This document shows positions 18,133 to 27,355 of a DNA stretch of 64,000 bases, piece by piece. Positions within the stretch are counted from its first letter, which is position 1. Each line of letters opens with the position of its first letter. The notes below the pieces were generated by a model. That model ran no database searches. It was not told where the DNA came from and saw only the letters and a list, made by a program, of their open reading frames with translations. The position numbers and the translations under genes were made by a program. The stretch covers positions 43,361 to 107,360 of the forward strand of contig CABMIB010000083.1 of the NCBI GenBank assembly GCA_902386135.1, given 5' to 3'. Source of the stretch: an uncultured archaeon (lineage in GTDB: Archaea; Halobacteriota; Methanosarcinia; Methanosarcinales; Methanoperedenaceae).

Positions 18133-19048
18133 CGCTAAACCACCTTATTGTCTCCTTCAGTCCCTCTTTAAAATTGCTTTTAGGTTCATATCCGAATGAT
18201 TTTGCTCTTGAAATATCAGCTAAAGAATGTTTAATATCTCCTGCTCTTGATGCGACATATACAGGTTTAACATCCTTTCCAAGAATCTCATTAATCATAT
18301 CGACCAATTTATTAATAGTTATCCTTCCCCCGCAGGCTATATTGAACACCCCTGTCGCATCAGATCCGGCTGCTAGGATATTGGCTTCAACTACATACTT
18401 AACAAAGGTAAAATCCCTGCTCTGCTCCCCATCTCCGTATATTGTGGGAGGCTTATTGTTCAATATGCTGGTTATAAATTTCGGGATTACTGCCGCATAC
18501 TCGGAGGTCGGGTCCTGCCTCTGCCCGAAAACATTGAAGTACCTCAAAGATACGGTCTTTAATCCGTATACTTCCTGGAATACTTTACAATAATATTCCC
18601 CGGCAATTTTTGTTACGGCGTAAGGTGACAGCGGATTTGGTTTCATATCCTCCCTCTTTGGCATCTCGGGAGCGTCGCCATAAACCGATGACGATGAAGC
18701 ACATATTACTTTTTTTACTCCCGCATCTTTTGACGCCATCAGGACATTCAATGTGCCGTTTATATTTGCATCGTTCGATGCGGATGGTTTCTCTATGCTT
18801 CTCGGGACACTCGGGATCGCACCCTGGTGGAAAACATAATCCACATCCCCAATGATATCCTGAAGAAGGGTAAGATCCGTCATGCTTCCTTTAACAAATT
18901 TAACGTTGCCTTTTTTAACCAGGTCTTTTATATTATCCATTCTTCCTGTCGACAGGTTATCCAGGATAATTACTTCGTTATCCTTTGCCAGTTCTTCTGC
19001 AAGATGCGAGCCTATGAAGCCCGCGCCGCCGGTTACCAACGCTTTCAT
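18119..19048 (-). CDS. UDP-glucose/UDP-N-acetylglucosamine 4-epimerase-like SDR
   Basis: 309 residues: MKALVTGGAGFIGSHLAEEL, VFHQGAIPSVPRSIEKP, SSSSVYGD, the catalytic YxxxK in SPYAVTKIAGEYYC, and YFNVFGQRQDPTSEYAAVIP. The HQGAIPSVPRS motif is typical of GalE/WbpP-like epimerases acting on UDP-sugars. It would provide UDP-Gal, UDP-GalNAc or their uronates to the glycan pathway. GAGGTGA sits six bases before its ATG. It is coupled to the dehydrogenase gene by overlap. Confidence 0.87.
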   Translation of the reverse strand: MKALVTGGAGFIGSHLAEELAKDNEVIILDNLSTGRMDNIKDLVKKGNVKFVKGSMTDLTLLQDIIGDVDYVFHQGAIPSVPRSIEKPSASNDANINGTLNVLMASKDAGVKKVICASSSSVYGDAPEMPKREDMKPNPLSPYAVTKIAGEYYCKVFQEVYGLKTVSLRYFNVFGQRQDPTSEYAAVIPKFITSILNNKPPTIYGDGEQSRDFTFVKYVVEANILAAGSDATGVFNIACGGRITINKLVDMINEILGKDVKPVYVASRAGDIKHSLADISRAKSFGYEPKSNFKEGLKETIRWFSDGII

Positions 19049-19049
19049 T

Positions 19050-19175
19050 CTAGTTCACCTCGTCTAATATACCTTGAAGTATTTTACTGTTTCTTTTAAT
19101 CGCAGCGATCAACTTCACAGCCTCAGGTGCCCTTGCAGTATACCCAAGGTTCGTCTTTATTTTCCCTACAACCCT
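19050..19175 (-). pseudogene. startless 41-codon open frame between cooC and the epimerase gene
   Basis: An open frame overlaps the last bases of cooC and ends at TAG just before the epimerase ATG. It reads GKIKTNLGYTARAPEAVKLI and continues AAIKRNSKILQGILDEVN, with ordinary protein-like composition. There is no usable start codon at its head. It may be the tail of a lost gene or chance. I recognise no family. Confidence 0.2.
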
Positions 19176-19915
19176 AATCTCTTCGCAATTTCCCCGACCC
19201 CTTTCATCGCAGCCGAGTCCTCAGGCAATTCAGCCAGCGGCCTCCCCTCAAGATCAAAGCGTGCAAGTGTCTCATCAAAAGGCACAACGCCCACGAGATC
19301 CATTTTCAACTCCCTTGCATACTCCTCGATGCGCGCACGGTTCTCAGGAGTGACTTTGTTCGCGATAACATGCATCTTCTTGACATTCAGGTTCAGAGAC
19401 ATCGCAAGCCCGCGTATCCTCTCTGCGGTCTGCAAACCCCGGCGCGAGCCATCTGTCACGACAAGAAGTTCATCCACATCGCGGATAATCCGCCGAGACA
19501 GGTGCTCAAGTCCTGCCGCCGTGTCTATTATAGTCAGGTCATAGTTCTTGAGTATCCGGTCCATTATTCCGCGCAGCAGGTTATTGGCAAAACAGTAGCA
19601 TCCCGAACCTTCTGGACGTCCCATCACCAGCAGGTCGTAGTGCGGCATCTCTGTAAGGACCTCATAAACCTTTGACTCAAGCACTCTTTCCTTATTGGTA
19701 TCAGGAGGCATCTTATCGCGCTCCTGCAGCATGAACTCCCGCATGTCCCCGATGGTTTTGCCGATTTTCACGCCAAGCACGTCCGGGAGGTTTGAATCAG
19801 GGTCGGCATCGATGGCAAGCAGTGTCTTATTGCCTTTCGTGATGTGTCTTATAAGCATCCCTGCGACTGCTGTCTTGCCAGTTCCGCCTTTTCCTGTTAT
19901 TGCGATTACTTTCAT
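19166..19915 (-). CDS. cooC: CooC-type ATPase for nickel insertion into CODH/ACS
   Basis: A 249-residue MinD/ParA-like ATPase beginning MKVIAITGKGGTGKTAVAG (deviant Walker A, residues 1-19), with LLAIDADPDSNLPDVLG, LTIIDTAAGLEHLSRR (Walker B) and the CxC pair in GSGCYCFANN that binds metal at the dimer interface in CooC. It matures the nickel centre of carbon monoxide dehydrogenase, in line with its place downstream of cdhA-B-C. The frame is open 20 codons further up, but those codons come from a CGCAAAG repeat, so the ATG at 19915 is chosen. Confidence 0.9.
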   Translation of the reverse strand: MKVIAITGKGGTGKTAVAGMLIRHITKGNKTLLAIDADPDSNLPDVLGVKIGKTIGDMREFMLQERDKMPPDTNKERVLESKVYEVLTEMPHYDLLVMGRPEGSGCYCFANNLLRGIMDRILKNYDLTIIDTAAGLEHLSRRIIRDVDELLVVTDGSRRGLQTAERIRGLAMSLNLNVKKMHVIANKVTPENRARIEEYARELKMDLVGVVPFDETLARFDLEGRPLAELPEDSAAMKGVGEIAKRLGL

Positions 19916-19936
19916 GGTTGAGTATTTTCCGAATAT

Positions 19937-20012
19937 CTTTGCGCCCTTTGCGTGCTTTGCGGTGTTAAAGTCCAATTCACCGCAAAGAGCGCCAAGAACG
20001 CAAAGAATCGAT
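19937..20012. repeat. CGCAAAG-type imperfect palindromic repeat, copy 1
   Basis: Units CTTTGCG and CGCAAAG are repeated and arranged as two facing arms, each carrying CACCGCAAAG or its complement, upstream of cooC. A second copy lies at 45472-45534. It behaves like a dispersed extragenic palindrome and creates a spurious N-terminal extension of cooC. Function unknown. Confidence 0.6.
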
Positions 20013-20022
20013 AAACAGATAA

Positions 20023-20089
20023 AACAATGAACTCAATACGAACTAAAACGAACTCTTGAGTTAGTTTGAGTTCGTATCAGTTCGTTGTT
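20023..20089. repeat. long imperfect inverted repeat between cdhC and cooC
   Basis: Left arm 20023-20044 (AACAATGAACTCAATACGAA and two more bases) pairs with right arm 20069-20089, roughly 20 pairs with a few mismatches. Inside, the shorter units GAACT/AGTTC are repeated. In the transcript of cdhABC-cooC this would form a strong hairpin just after the cdhC stop. It could act as a processing site or partial terminator that sets a lower level of cooC. Confidence 0.5.
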
Positions 20090-20109
20090 AAATTTTTAAA
20101 TTAACTACA

Positions 20110-21534
20110 TTACTTCTCTTTACCTTTCAATACGATGCGGTCAATAGTAATCTTAGCGTTCTTGAGAACTATTTTCACGCCCTCGCCGCCACCAAGCTGC
20201 ATCGGCGGCATCATCGGCATACCTGCCGGCAGGTTCATCGCAGGTGCGGGCACCGACCATGCCGGCGCTCCGGCCTGGGATGCATCTCCGTCGGAAGATT
20301 CCGCTTCAGCAGAAGCTTCCTCTTTCTTCCAGAGCTTGGTAACAGGATGCTGCTTTTTCTCAAGATAATCTTTCAGGGATTTTAAGTCGCTCACGTCTTC
20401 TTCCGTGGGTAACTTATCTACAAGCTCCTGCGGTATATCTGCCTTTATCTTCTCTCTCAGGTTCTTTGGCATCCATACAACGCGGTTCCAGCCGCCATCA
20501 GCTTGGATGAACTTGGGCGAGCGGAAATAATTAACACCTACGCCAAGGAAACCGATGATCTGCTTTCCACCGCCGGTCTGGCCGGCCATTGTGGAGAACG
20601 CAAGACCGTTAGGTGCATTGCCGCTGAAATCCCTGTCGACCCAGCCTATGCCGTCCACCTCAGGTACGTAGAACCCTACAACTTCAAAGCATCCGCAGCT
20701 TGTGTGCGGATACTCGAAAAACGAATGTATCTTGATGCGGGAATATTCCCCGCCTGATAAAGCAACAGCTTTCTCATTCACGCCTGAGTACTCCCCGCCC
20801 TTCTCGTCAATTATCTCGCCCTTGGGAATGGCGAACTGCGGACCTTCGGGGTCTACCTTGGCCGCAGCGCGCCCGTCGAACCAGTTGATCGCACCGCACA
20901 GGGATATCCTGTCCGGGGTAACCACGCATACATTCGTGGGTGCAAAGCTCTGGCACAACGTGCAGCCGTAGAACACATCCACGTCCTCGTCATGCAGGCC
21001 GCGCGTCCTAGCATCTCTCGCCTCGTAGATCTTGATAGCTTCTGCTCTCTGCTTCTCTACTTCCTCTGGTTCGGTGACATAGATTGCCTCGATCTTCTCG
21101 ATAAAAGGCAGTTCGTTCTTGAACAGCATCATTGTGGCTTTTGCTATCTGTTCAAATGACTTCAGCCCTTTTTTAATTGCATCCTTGTTGATCCGCACCC
21201 AGACATCATAGCGCTGGTTCAGGTGCATATAGCCCTGGATATAATTTTGGAAATCGTGGTTTCGCCTCTCCACTATTGCCTCAAGGTCGGGCTCGACCAG
21301 CTTCCCTGCGATGCGGTATATCATCGCATAAGGATGGCGCGAACCTTCCTGCATCTGTGAGATATCGGGACCGATGAGAGTAAACCTTCCATCCTCTATC
21401 TCATCTAAACCTGCAGCCTTCACGAGTTCAAACCCCCGTGACTTGGGACCTGCGAGTTCAACAAACATATCGTCTTTTCTTACACGTTCACCCTCGAACA
21501 TGGGTGAGATTTCAAAAGGAAATTCGTTTGCCAT
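20110..21534 (-). CDS. cdhC: ACDS complex beta subunit (acetyl-CoA synthase)
   Basis: 474 residues matching archaeal CdhC, which lacks the N-terminal CODH-binding domain of bacterial AcsB. It carries the A-cluster region (FYGCTLCQSFAPTNVCVV, SLCGAINWFDGRAA and HTSCGCFEVVGFYVPEVDGIGWVDRDF), with the cysteines that hold the Ni-Ni-[4Fe-4S] site. The C-terminus is a Gly/Pro/Met-rich linker and a short beta tail, as in family members. It makes or cleaves acetyl-CoA from CO, a methyl-corrinoid and CoA. Located 27 bp after cdhB; GGAAG precedes the ATG. Confidence 0.95.
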   Translation of the reverse strand: MANEFPFEISPMFEGERVRKDDMFVELAGPKSRGFELVKAAGLDEIEDGRFTLIGPDISQMQEGSRHPYAMIYRIAGKLVEPDLEAIVERRNHDFQNYIQGYMHLNQRYDVWVRINKDAIKKGLKSFEQIAKATMMLFKNELPFIEKIEAIYVTEPEEVEKQRAEAIKIYEARDARTRGLHDEDVDVFYGCTLCQSFAPTNVCVVTPDRISLCGAINWFDGRAAAKVDPEGPQFAIPKGEIIDEKGGEYSGVNEKAVALSGGEYSRIKIHSFFEYPHTSCGCFEVVGFYVPEVDGIGWVDRDFSGNAPNGLAFSTMAGQTGGGKQIIGFLGVGVNYFRSPKFIQADGGWNRVVWMPKNLREKIKADIPQELVDKLPTEEDVSDLKSLKDYLEKKQHPVTKLWKKEEASAEAESSDGDASQAGAPAWSVPAPAMNLPAGMPMMPPMQLGGGEGVKIVLKNAKITIDRIVLKGKEK

Positions 21535-21561
21535 TACTTCCGTCCTGTCTTAAATTATGAT

Positions 21562-22212
21562 CTATTTTTTCGGTAATTGATTTATAACCTCATCAAGTGC
21601 TGCAATGAACACATCTTTCTTAAGATTGCCAAATGACATATTCGCATTTGGATGATAGTATTTATCTATCGAAATTACTTTGATTTCTGAGAAATTCTTG
21701 AGTGCTGATATTGCCTGTGAGGCATAATAATAGGTAATGCCAAGGAACGTGACAAGATCATACCCGCCTTTCCCATCAAGCCCCTGCCACTGCGGATCGC
21801 AAAGATACGATGCAAGCGCATGCATATTTGCATAGTGAACATCGACTCCTTTATCACCAAGAGACGTATATGCATCCCCGACAGCAGCGATCTGAATACC
21901 TGCCCGTCCCATAGCTACTACCCGTTCAAGCACATCCTTATCGTGGACTTCCGAACCCACGATCAGCAGGGGTCGCTTCGCTTTTGCAAGCATTTTCCCG
22001 GATACTGCAGGCATCACAGCCCTTGCCATCTCAGGACCGGGGACGTTCCCTGTGTTATAGGGCACTGCCTGGCGTGTTGTGTCGATGACCTTTTCTTCCA
22101 CCTTCTCCGCTATTTTCCCGGCAGGTTTCTCAACAGGCTTCGGCTTTTCAACTGTTTTTTCTGCAGGTTTTTCAGCCGGTCTGGCAGGTTTGATCGGTGC
22201 CTTTCCGCTCAT
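21562..22212 (-). CDS. cdhB: ACDS complex epsilon subunit with Lys/Pro/Glu-rich N-terminal linker
   Basis: The chosen ATG (22212) overlaps the cdhA stop (ATGA) and has GGAGG upstream; a longer frame exists but runs backwards through cdhA. The C-terminal ~165 residues are the CdhB fold ([47 protein letters not shown]). Before it come about 45 residues made of repeats such as [19 protein letters not shown], unlike the compact epsilon subunits I know. Epsilon binds CdhA in the alpha2-epsilon2 CODH part and may serve FAD or electron transfer. The linker is probably a flexible tether. Confidence 0.92.
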   Translation of the reverse strand: MSGKAPIKPARPAEKPAEKTVEKPKPVEKPAGKIAEKVEEKVIDTTRQAVPYNTGNVPGPEMARAVMPAVSGKMLAKAKRPLLIVGSEVHDKDVLERVVAMGRAGIQIAAVGDAYTSLGDKGVDVHYANMHALASYLCDPQWQGLDGKGGYDLVTFLGITYYYASQAISALKNFSEIKVISIDKYYHPNANMSFGNLKKDVFIAALDEVINQLPKK

Positions 22213-24584
22213 TTCTTCGCCTCCTTGCACAGGCGGGGAACATTGGTAGGCTGGAACGAAACATCCACTTTCCGAAGCGGTCCTTCTGTGATCTTTTTCT
22301 TTTCCCAGTCTATCTTCCATCCCTTCTCTTCAAGTAATTTCATGAGCTGCTCCCTCTTGGCCACAGGGAGGTCGGCTTCGCTTCGCACATAGATATGCCA
22401 GTCATCAGGCATCTTTTTAAGATATTTCTCGCTGAGTTCAATGTAATGTGTGAGCTTGATAGCTCTACCAAGGCTGTTATCGCTCGGCCTGAAGCACAGC
22501 TTTGCAATCAGCGGCATCATCTCCTCTTTTGTCTCTGCCGTGATCATAAGATGCTCAGGGGCCGGTTCAACATTGATGGTCGAGCCGTCTCTTGCATCCA
22601 GTACGTTCCATTCATCCTTTCTGTAAGGTTTGCCTATGAACGCGCGCCTGTACTTGGTACCGTGAGGTCCGGCAACAACCGGAATGCCAAGCCTATTGCA
22701 TCCTGTAGCGATCGCAAAAGCTTTCTGCGAGTAAGCGCCCCAGGCTACGCCGGCAGCCCCGACCCTGTTAAGTACGTAATCGGCGATCTCTTCCCAGTTG
22801 CCTTTCGTCTTACGTCCGGCGAATATGGATGCGACTTTGATGGTAGTTGCAGCGATGTGTGCATTCGAAACACACGAGCCTGTGTTCAGGAGATTTCCTT
22901 TAATGAATCTGCCCGGATAGCGCTCATAAAGCGTCTTCCCTTCCTTGTCCTTGTACATCCCGATATCCATGGCCGCACATCCCGAGGATATGATGATATA
23001 ACTGCGCTGGAGCATCTCTTCCACAACATCATATACATCTTTTGTCCCGTCAGGATAATTCCCGCAGCCCACAAAAGCAAGTACGCCGGGTGTGGTGCCG
23101 AGCACAAGGTTCCGTCCTTCCTCACGTATCTCGGGGTCGCCAATCTGCCCTCTTCCGATCCTGACTTTGCCTTTCTCTTCCCGGATTACGCGCTGGGCAG
23201 CTTTCTCGATGACGTTCAATACAGGGATATCCACTGGGCAGCTATAGTCGCATCTTCCGCATCCGACGCATTTATCATGGAGTTCCTCAAATTTTGAGAG
23301 GTCGCCGCTTACTGCCGCAGCCATAGCATCAGATATCGGCAGGCTCTGCGGGCAGTCGCGCGTGCATTGCAGGCACTTTGTGCATTTTGAGACAAGTCTC
23401 TTGAATTCCGCATCATCCGGAAGCGCGGTTATCCCTCTGGCTTTCCTTATGGGCCCGATTTTCATTGCAAGCTTGGGTATCAGTTCGCCGACCTTTTCAA
23501 GGTCAAGTATCAGTGCGCCTGCCTGCTTTCCGCTTACAAGGTCATCCACGATCGCATCAACCGGGTCATTAGACCGGTCGGGCAAACCGTACGTGATCTT
23601 TTCATTGGTGGCTATAACCGGGATAAAAAGTTTTTTAGCTTCCTTCAGGATATCTGCCCGAACGCACTGCTCATCTGTAACAAGCACATCTGGTATGCCT
23701 GAGCGGATATATTTCAATTCCTTGCTCATGGAACCGATGATCTTTGCGGTCTTGTTGTAACGTGTCATATCGTGGGCAGTGCAGCATAATCCTGCAATCT
23801 CTATCTTGTCAAAGAGCCCGTCCCTGTCCATGTAATCAAGGATGTACGCAGGCGCAGCGATGTTATGCCCAACGCATATCACTACAGGTTTCCTGGAGTC
23901 AAGGATGCCCATCCCTATTTCAGCCATCGGAGTGTTCTCTTCCGCCCTGGGCATGTTGAGGCAGGATATCTGTATAATGTCCGCCACTTCCATTCCCAGG
24001 AGGTCAAGCATCCCGGCATGGAGCGCCTTGGATTCAAAATCGATCGCAGCGCCTTCCTGTCCTGTATTGATAGATGCGGTAAGTTGCGTCAGTTGCTCTT
24101 CTACGTATTCAAGCACCGGAAGAAAATCGCCTATGGTTTTCGGCTGGAGCCCCATTATTGTCTCTGTAAGCGGTGCTTTCAGGTTGCTTGGACCTACGTC
24201 TATGGGATGGTCTTCGCCGTATTTCCTGATCAGGTAATTGAGAAGATGCCGGCCGTGCGCCGAGTGGCATGCGGCTCCCATTATGGCAGTTTTTAGCGCC
24301 TCTCTTGCGGACTGGGATTCAAGGTCGATTCCACATGCACCTTCCTTGTTGCCTGTGAGGTCGCATTTCCCGTATGTGCAGTAATCGCACGTATCGCTTG
24401 TGGGCGTATAAACAGGGTGGTACCTGTCAAGAATACGATAATCCCAGTTCCTCAGGCTGATTATCTCAGGTCTGGGTGTTGGTCCTTCTATGATAGATTC
24501 CTGCCCAGGCTCAACGATTTTGCCTATATTTATTTGGACATTGTCCAATCCTTCAATTACAAAACTTCCTTTTTTAATTATCAT
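22209..24584 (-). CDS. cdhA: ACDS complex alpha subunit, Ni-Fe carbon monoxide dehydrogenase
   Basis: 791 residues, the normal length. N-terminal cysteines in [11 protein letters not shown] and GACGID bind the B/D clusters. Two [4Fe-4S] ferredoxin motifs lie mid-protein ([17 protein letters not shown] and [18 protein letters not shown]), and the C-cluster region follows ([33 protein letters not shown]). It interconverts CO and CO2 within the ACDS complex used for acetyl-CoA synthesis or cleavage. First gene of cdhA-cdhB-cdhC-cooC; ATG with GGAG seven bases upstream. cdhD and cdhE, usually next in Methanosarcina, are not here. Confidence 0.96.
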   Translation of the reverse strand: MIIKKGSFVIEGLDNVQINIGKIVEPGQESIIEGPTPRPEIISLRNWDYRILDRYHPVYTPTSDTCDYCTYGKCDLTGNKEGACGIDLESQSAREALKTAIMGAACHSAHGRHLLNYLIRKYGEDHPIDVGPSNLKAPLTETIMGLQPKTIGDFLPVLEYVEEQLTQLTASINTGQEGAAIDFESKALHAGMLDLLGMEVADIIQISCLNMPRAEENTPMAEIGMGILDSRKPVVICVGHNIAAPAYILDYMDRDGLFDKIEIAGLCCTAHDMTRYNKTAKIIGSMSKELKYIRSGIPDVLVTDEQCVRADILKEAKKLFIPVIATNEKITYGLPDRSNDPVDAIVDDLVSGKQAGALILDLEKVGELIPKLAMKIGPIRKARGITALPDDAEFKRLVSKCTKCLQCTRDCPQSLPISDAMAAAVSGDLSKFEELHDKCVGCGRCDYSCPVDIPVLNVIEKAAQRVIREEKGKVRIGRGQIGDPEIREEGRNLVLGTTPGVLAFVGCGNYPDGTKDVYDVVEEMLQRSYIIISSGCAAMDIGMYKDKEGKTLYERYPGRFIKGNLLNTGSCVSNAHIAATTIKVASIFAGRKTKGNWEEIADYVLNRVGAAGVAWGAYSQKAFAIATGCNRLGIPVVAGPHGTKYRRAFIGKPYRKDEWNVLDARDGSTINVEPAPEHLMITAETKEEMMPLIAKLCFRPSDNSLGRAIKLTHYIELSEKYLKKMPDDWHIYVRSEADLPVAKREQLMKLLEEKGWKIDWEKKKITEGPLRKVDVSFQPTNVPRLCKEAKK

Positions 24585-24831
24585 TTGTTGTCTCCGGCGG
24601 TTGTCAGTGGTATTGAACTCCCTATACTGATAGTATCCAGCGATATTATAATTTTGTGGTTGGTATCTTGTCTTACTTAAGTATGGGCTTAAACTCCTGT
24701 GTCAGGTCAGTGGGTTGAAATTTACATCAATGTATTTAAGGATTTTTGTATCTATCACTATCATCAGTTATATTTTATTGATAACCCAAAAACTTAAGTA
24801 AATACATGCCAGCATTATTCTGAGTGGTTAT
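24585..24831. promoter_or_regulatory. divergent promoter region between cdhA and the nicotinamidase-like gene
   Basis: A 247-bp AT-rich gap. Toward cdhA (minus strand) the sequence CCTTAAATACATTG (about 24732-24745) looks like a BRE/TATA pair and would give an untranslated leader over 100 nt; long leaders are known for cdh operons in Methanosarcina. Toward the plus-strand gene, AGTTATATTTTATTG (about 24767-24781) is a TATA candidate about 55 bp before its ATG. Both are pattern matches only. Confidence 0.35.
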
Positions 24832-25359
24832 ATGAAAAAAGCAATTATCGTCGTGGATATGATAAATGATTTTGTCACCGGAAAGCTCGGAAGTCCCCGC
24901 GCCCAAAAAATTATACCGAATATAGCGGCTCTCCTGAAAAAAGCAAGAAAGCAGGGTATTCCTGTAATATATCTGCGTGATGCCCACACAAAGACCGACA
25001 GGGAAATGGATATCTGGGGAGAACATGCCATGAAAGGCACCGGTGCCTCGGAGATCGTGCCTGAACTTAAACCTGAGAAGAATGATATCGTTATCGAAAA
25101 GAGATGGTACAGCGGGTTTGTGGACACTGAACTGCCTTCGGTACTTAAAAAACTGGGCGTGGATACCCTGATAATCTTAGGTGTCAGTACGGACATCTGC
25201 GTCCAGAACAATGTCGGTCATGCTTATTTTTCAGGATATAAAACGATCGTGCCTCAGGATTGTACTGCCTCCATAGATGAAGGAGCGCATGAGCAGGCAA
25301 TTAAATACATGAAAAACATCTATGGTACGGAAATTACAACCTCAGATAAAGTGCTGTAG
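24832..25359 (+). CDS. isochorismatase-fold cysteine hydrolase, nicotinamidase-like
   Basis: 175 residues with the Asp-Lys-Cys triad: Asp9 (IIVVDMINDFV), the lysine in VIEKRWYSGF, and Cys in GVSTDICVQNNVGHAY. The pattern DICV followed by A-x-x-x-G-Y is shared by nicotinamidases and related amidases. It probably hydrolyses nicotinamide or another small amide. It opens a short plus-strand pair with rnhB 15 bp downstream. The metal-binding D-x-H pair is seen as DAHTKTD, which favours nicotinamidase. Confidence 0.82.
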   Translation: MKKAIIVVDMINDFVTGKLGSPRAQKIIPNIAALLKKARKQGIPVIYLRDAHTKTDREMDIWGEHAMKGTGASEIVPELKPEKNDIVIEKRWYSGFVDTELPSVLKKLGVDTLIILGVSTDICVQNNVGHAYFSGYKTIVPQDCTASIDEGAHEQAIKYMKNIYGTEITTSDKVL

Positions 25360-25376
25360 GTAGAAGACGATTTTTG

Positions 25377-26033
25377 ATGATCGCTGGAATAGATGAGGCA
25401 GGGAAGGGACCGGTACTCGGTCCCATGTGCGTTGCGGGAATCCTGGTGGACGAGGGAAAACTTGAGTCGCTCGCCCGCCTTGGTGTTAAGGATTCAAAAC
25501 AACTGACACCCAGGCGGCGGGAGGCACTTGAGGTAGGGATTAAAAAGCTTGCGGATAAGTATTACATCCTGGAGGTCAGCCCAAGGCAGATCGATGAGCT
25601 TCGAAAAATAATGACCATGAACGAAATAATGGTAATGTGTTATGTGAAAGTCCTTGGAGAGCTCAGGCCGGAGCGAGCGTTCGTAGATGCTGCAGATGTC
25701 ATTGCCGAACGTTTTGGGGAGAACATAAAGAAAAAATACAGCGGAAATATAGAAATCATCTCCGAGCATAACGCGGATGAAAAATATCCGATCGTGTCCG
25801 CAGCCTCTATACTTGCAAAGGTGCGAAGGGATGCTTTAATAAAAGAAATAGAGAAAAAAGTTGGTGTTGAAATAGGAAGCGGCTATCCCTCAGACCCAAA
25901 GACCATCCGGTTCCTTGAAAAATGGGTCTCTGAACACGGTTCTCTTCCTGATTTTGCGCGAAGCTCATGGGAAACGGCAAAAAGGGTGCTTGAAAAAGTT
26001 AAAAGGAATCAGAGCATGCTCTCTGATTATTGA
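25377..26033 (+). CDS. rnhB: ribonuclease HII
   Basis: 218 residues. The acidic active site is visible: IAGIDEAGKGPVLGPM (Asp-Glu pair), AFVDAADV, and NADEKYPIVSAASILAKVRRD. This is the archaeal RNase HII, which cuts RNA in RNA-DNA hybrids and at single ribonucleotides in DNA. Length and the C-terminal helix (SWETAKRVLEKVK) are normal. The ATG at 25377 is used rather than the TTG one codon before. Confidence 0.95.
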   Translation: MIAGIDEAGKGPVLGPMCVAGILVDEGKLESLARLGVKDSKQLTPRRREALEVGIKKLADKYYILEVSPRQIDELRKIMTMNEIMVMCYVKVLGELRPERAFVDAADVIAERFGENIKKKYSGNIEIISEHNADEKYPIVSAASILAKVRRDALIKEIEKKVGVEIGSGYPSDPKTIRFLEKWVSEHGSLPDFARSSWETAKRVLEKVKRNQSMLSDY

Positions 26034-26042
26034 TTTACGGGG

Positions 26043-26294
26043 TTATTTGGGTTCTTCCTTCTTTTCCTCTTTCTTCTCTTCCTTTGCCATTTCTGCGTCC
26101 ATCTTGTAATCGTCGTAACCCATCCATGCTACGATTAACCCTACGAACAGAAGGAAGAGACCGATTGTGCCCTTTAAAAGAACGAGAAGGTCTACCCAGA
26201 AGCCAAGACCATAATTAGGAACATACCATGCAATACCGATTATGAATATTATAATACCAACTAGCATCTTTAAGATATTTTTTGCTGAAGACAT
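26043..26294 (-). CDS. small two-helix membrane protein with charged tail
   Basis: 83 residues: two hydrophobic helices (ILKMLVGIIIFIIGIAWYV and LLKGTIGLFLLFVGLIVAWM) and an extremely Lys/Glu-rich C-terminus (KEEKKEEKKEEPK). A strong ribosome site (GGTGGGTGAT) precedes the ATG. No enzymatic motif; function unknown. It converges with rnhB, the two ends lying 9 bp apart. Confidence 0.75.
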   Translation of the reverse strand: MSSAKNILKMLVGIIIFIIGIAWYVPNYGLGFWVDLLVLLKGTIGLFLLFVGLIVAWMGYDDYKMDAEMAKEEKKEEKKEEPK

Positions 26295-26374
26295 TTTATA
26301 TCACCCACCTGACTTATACATTTATTCTATATTAAGTTTTTTTATGTGCGATTGATGTTGTAGAGTCCCAAACC

Positions 26375-27355
26375 TTACTGTACGATCACCCTATCGCCCT
26401 CAACCTTCACCTTCACCGAACCAAAGCCAGATGTGGCTCTCCTGAAAAACGCCGGGGAATCATGAGCCATCGCCCTCTGCACAGGGTCATAATATTCCAG
26501 AGACCATGCGCCATTGTTGAAGGAAGCATTAATGGCAACCGCGTATGCTCTCCATTCGAACATTTTTACCTGCGGCATTTCACCGGCGGCGTGGAGGGCA
26601 GCATCCAGGTTCTCTCCCCCGGTCGTGATGTTCAATTTCGGAACCGTTACGCTGTATTGAGATGTCCTGTTAAGCTCGTTGTATTCATGTATTTTTATTT
26701 TATCCCCATAATCTCCGACAACGTACCAGTCAAAGATACTCGTTGTAGGAAAGGTTTGTTCATTCTGATCTTTAAAAAAATCCTCTGCGCTGGTTTTTTC
26801 CATAATCCTGACTGTACCAAGGGCTGCAAAAATCACAAGGAATATGACCAGGAATTTTGTAGTGGCTTCTCTTTGCAAGGGCATTTTATATAAAATTGCT
26901 ATGATGATCAAGCTCAATATAGTGAGATATATATCAGTGTAGAAAAACACCTCGGCAGAGTACCTTGTCACATCAAAAGGGAAAAAAAGCGGGACTCCTC
27001 TTGTGGTAGTATAGTCAAGGAAAAGGTGAATTATTATTCCTACATAAGCAAACGCGATTGTGCGGCGCGTGATGGCAGGTTCAAAATTAACGAACCTGCG
27101 GACAAGGGCTTTAACTTTATCACGCGTGGCAAGATAAAGTATTATCAGGGCGGTAAAAAACCCGAAAAACAGTGAGTGTGTTAAGCCGCGGTGTGTTATC
27201 AGGAAAAACGTGGGGTACAGGTATTGTATCCACAGGATGGAAAGATCAAAATCCGGAGCTATTCCTCCGATAACAAAGGCTGTGATCTCCTGTTTATTTC
27301 GTTTAAAGAAGTTTCCGAGCAGGTAGGGCAGGAGTGCATGAGAGAATAGATCCAT
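26375..27355 (-). CDS. YdjM/DUF457-type membrane-bound metal-dependent hydrolase
   Basis: 326 residues. The N-terminal part has the family signatures MDLFSHALLPYLLG, GGIAPDFDLS and THRGLTHSLFFG (His/Asp residues facing the membrane side, probably metal ligands), followed by about five membrane helices. A soluble C-terminal domain of about 130 residues lies outside. The founding family is poorly characterised; a hydrolase role is predicted only. Its ATG shares one base with the MFS gene stop (TAATG), so the two genes are co-translated. Confidence 0.8.
   Translation of the reverse strand: MDLFSHALLPYLLGNFFKRNKQEITAFVIGGIAPDFDLSILWIQYLYPTFFLITHRGLTHSLFFGFFTALIILYLATRDKVKALVRRFVNFEPAITRRTIAFAYVGIIIHLFLDYTTTRGVPLFFPFDVTRYSAEVFFYTDIYLTILSLIIIAILYKMPLQREATTKFLVIFLVIFAALGTVRIMEKTSAEDFFKDQNEQTFPTTSIFDWYVVGDYGDKIKIHEYNELNRTSQYSVTVPKLNITTGGENLDAALHAAGEMPQVKMFEWRAYAVAINASFNNGAWSLEYYDPVQRAMAHDSPAFFRRATSGFGSVKVKVEGDRVIVQ

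Noticed and set aside
17357..18199. 280-codon plus-strand frame opposite the nucleotide-sugar dehydrogenase
   Set aside because: Antisense to a complete conserved enzyme; composition (Ser/Leu/Phe rich) is typical of a shadow frame.
19916..19975. N-terminal 20-codon extension of CooC
   Set aside because: These codons translate the CGCAAAG repeat and are not found in CooC proteins; the P-loop start at 19915 fits the family.
22213..22320. N-terminal 36-codon extension of CdhB
   Set aside because: It would be coded inside the end of cdhA; the ATGA overlap with GGAGG at 22212 gives the normal arrangement.
22395..23297. 300-codon plus-strand frame opposite cdhA
   Set aside because: Antisense shadow of a strongly conserved coding gene; no start signals and no recognisable domain.
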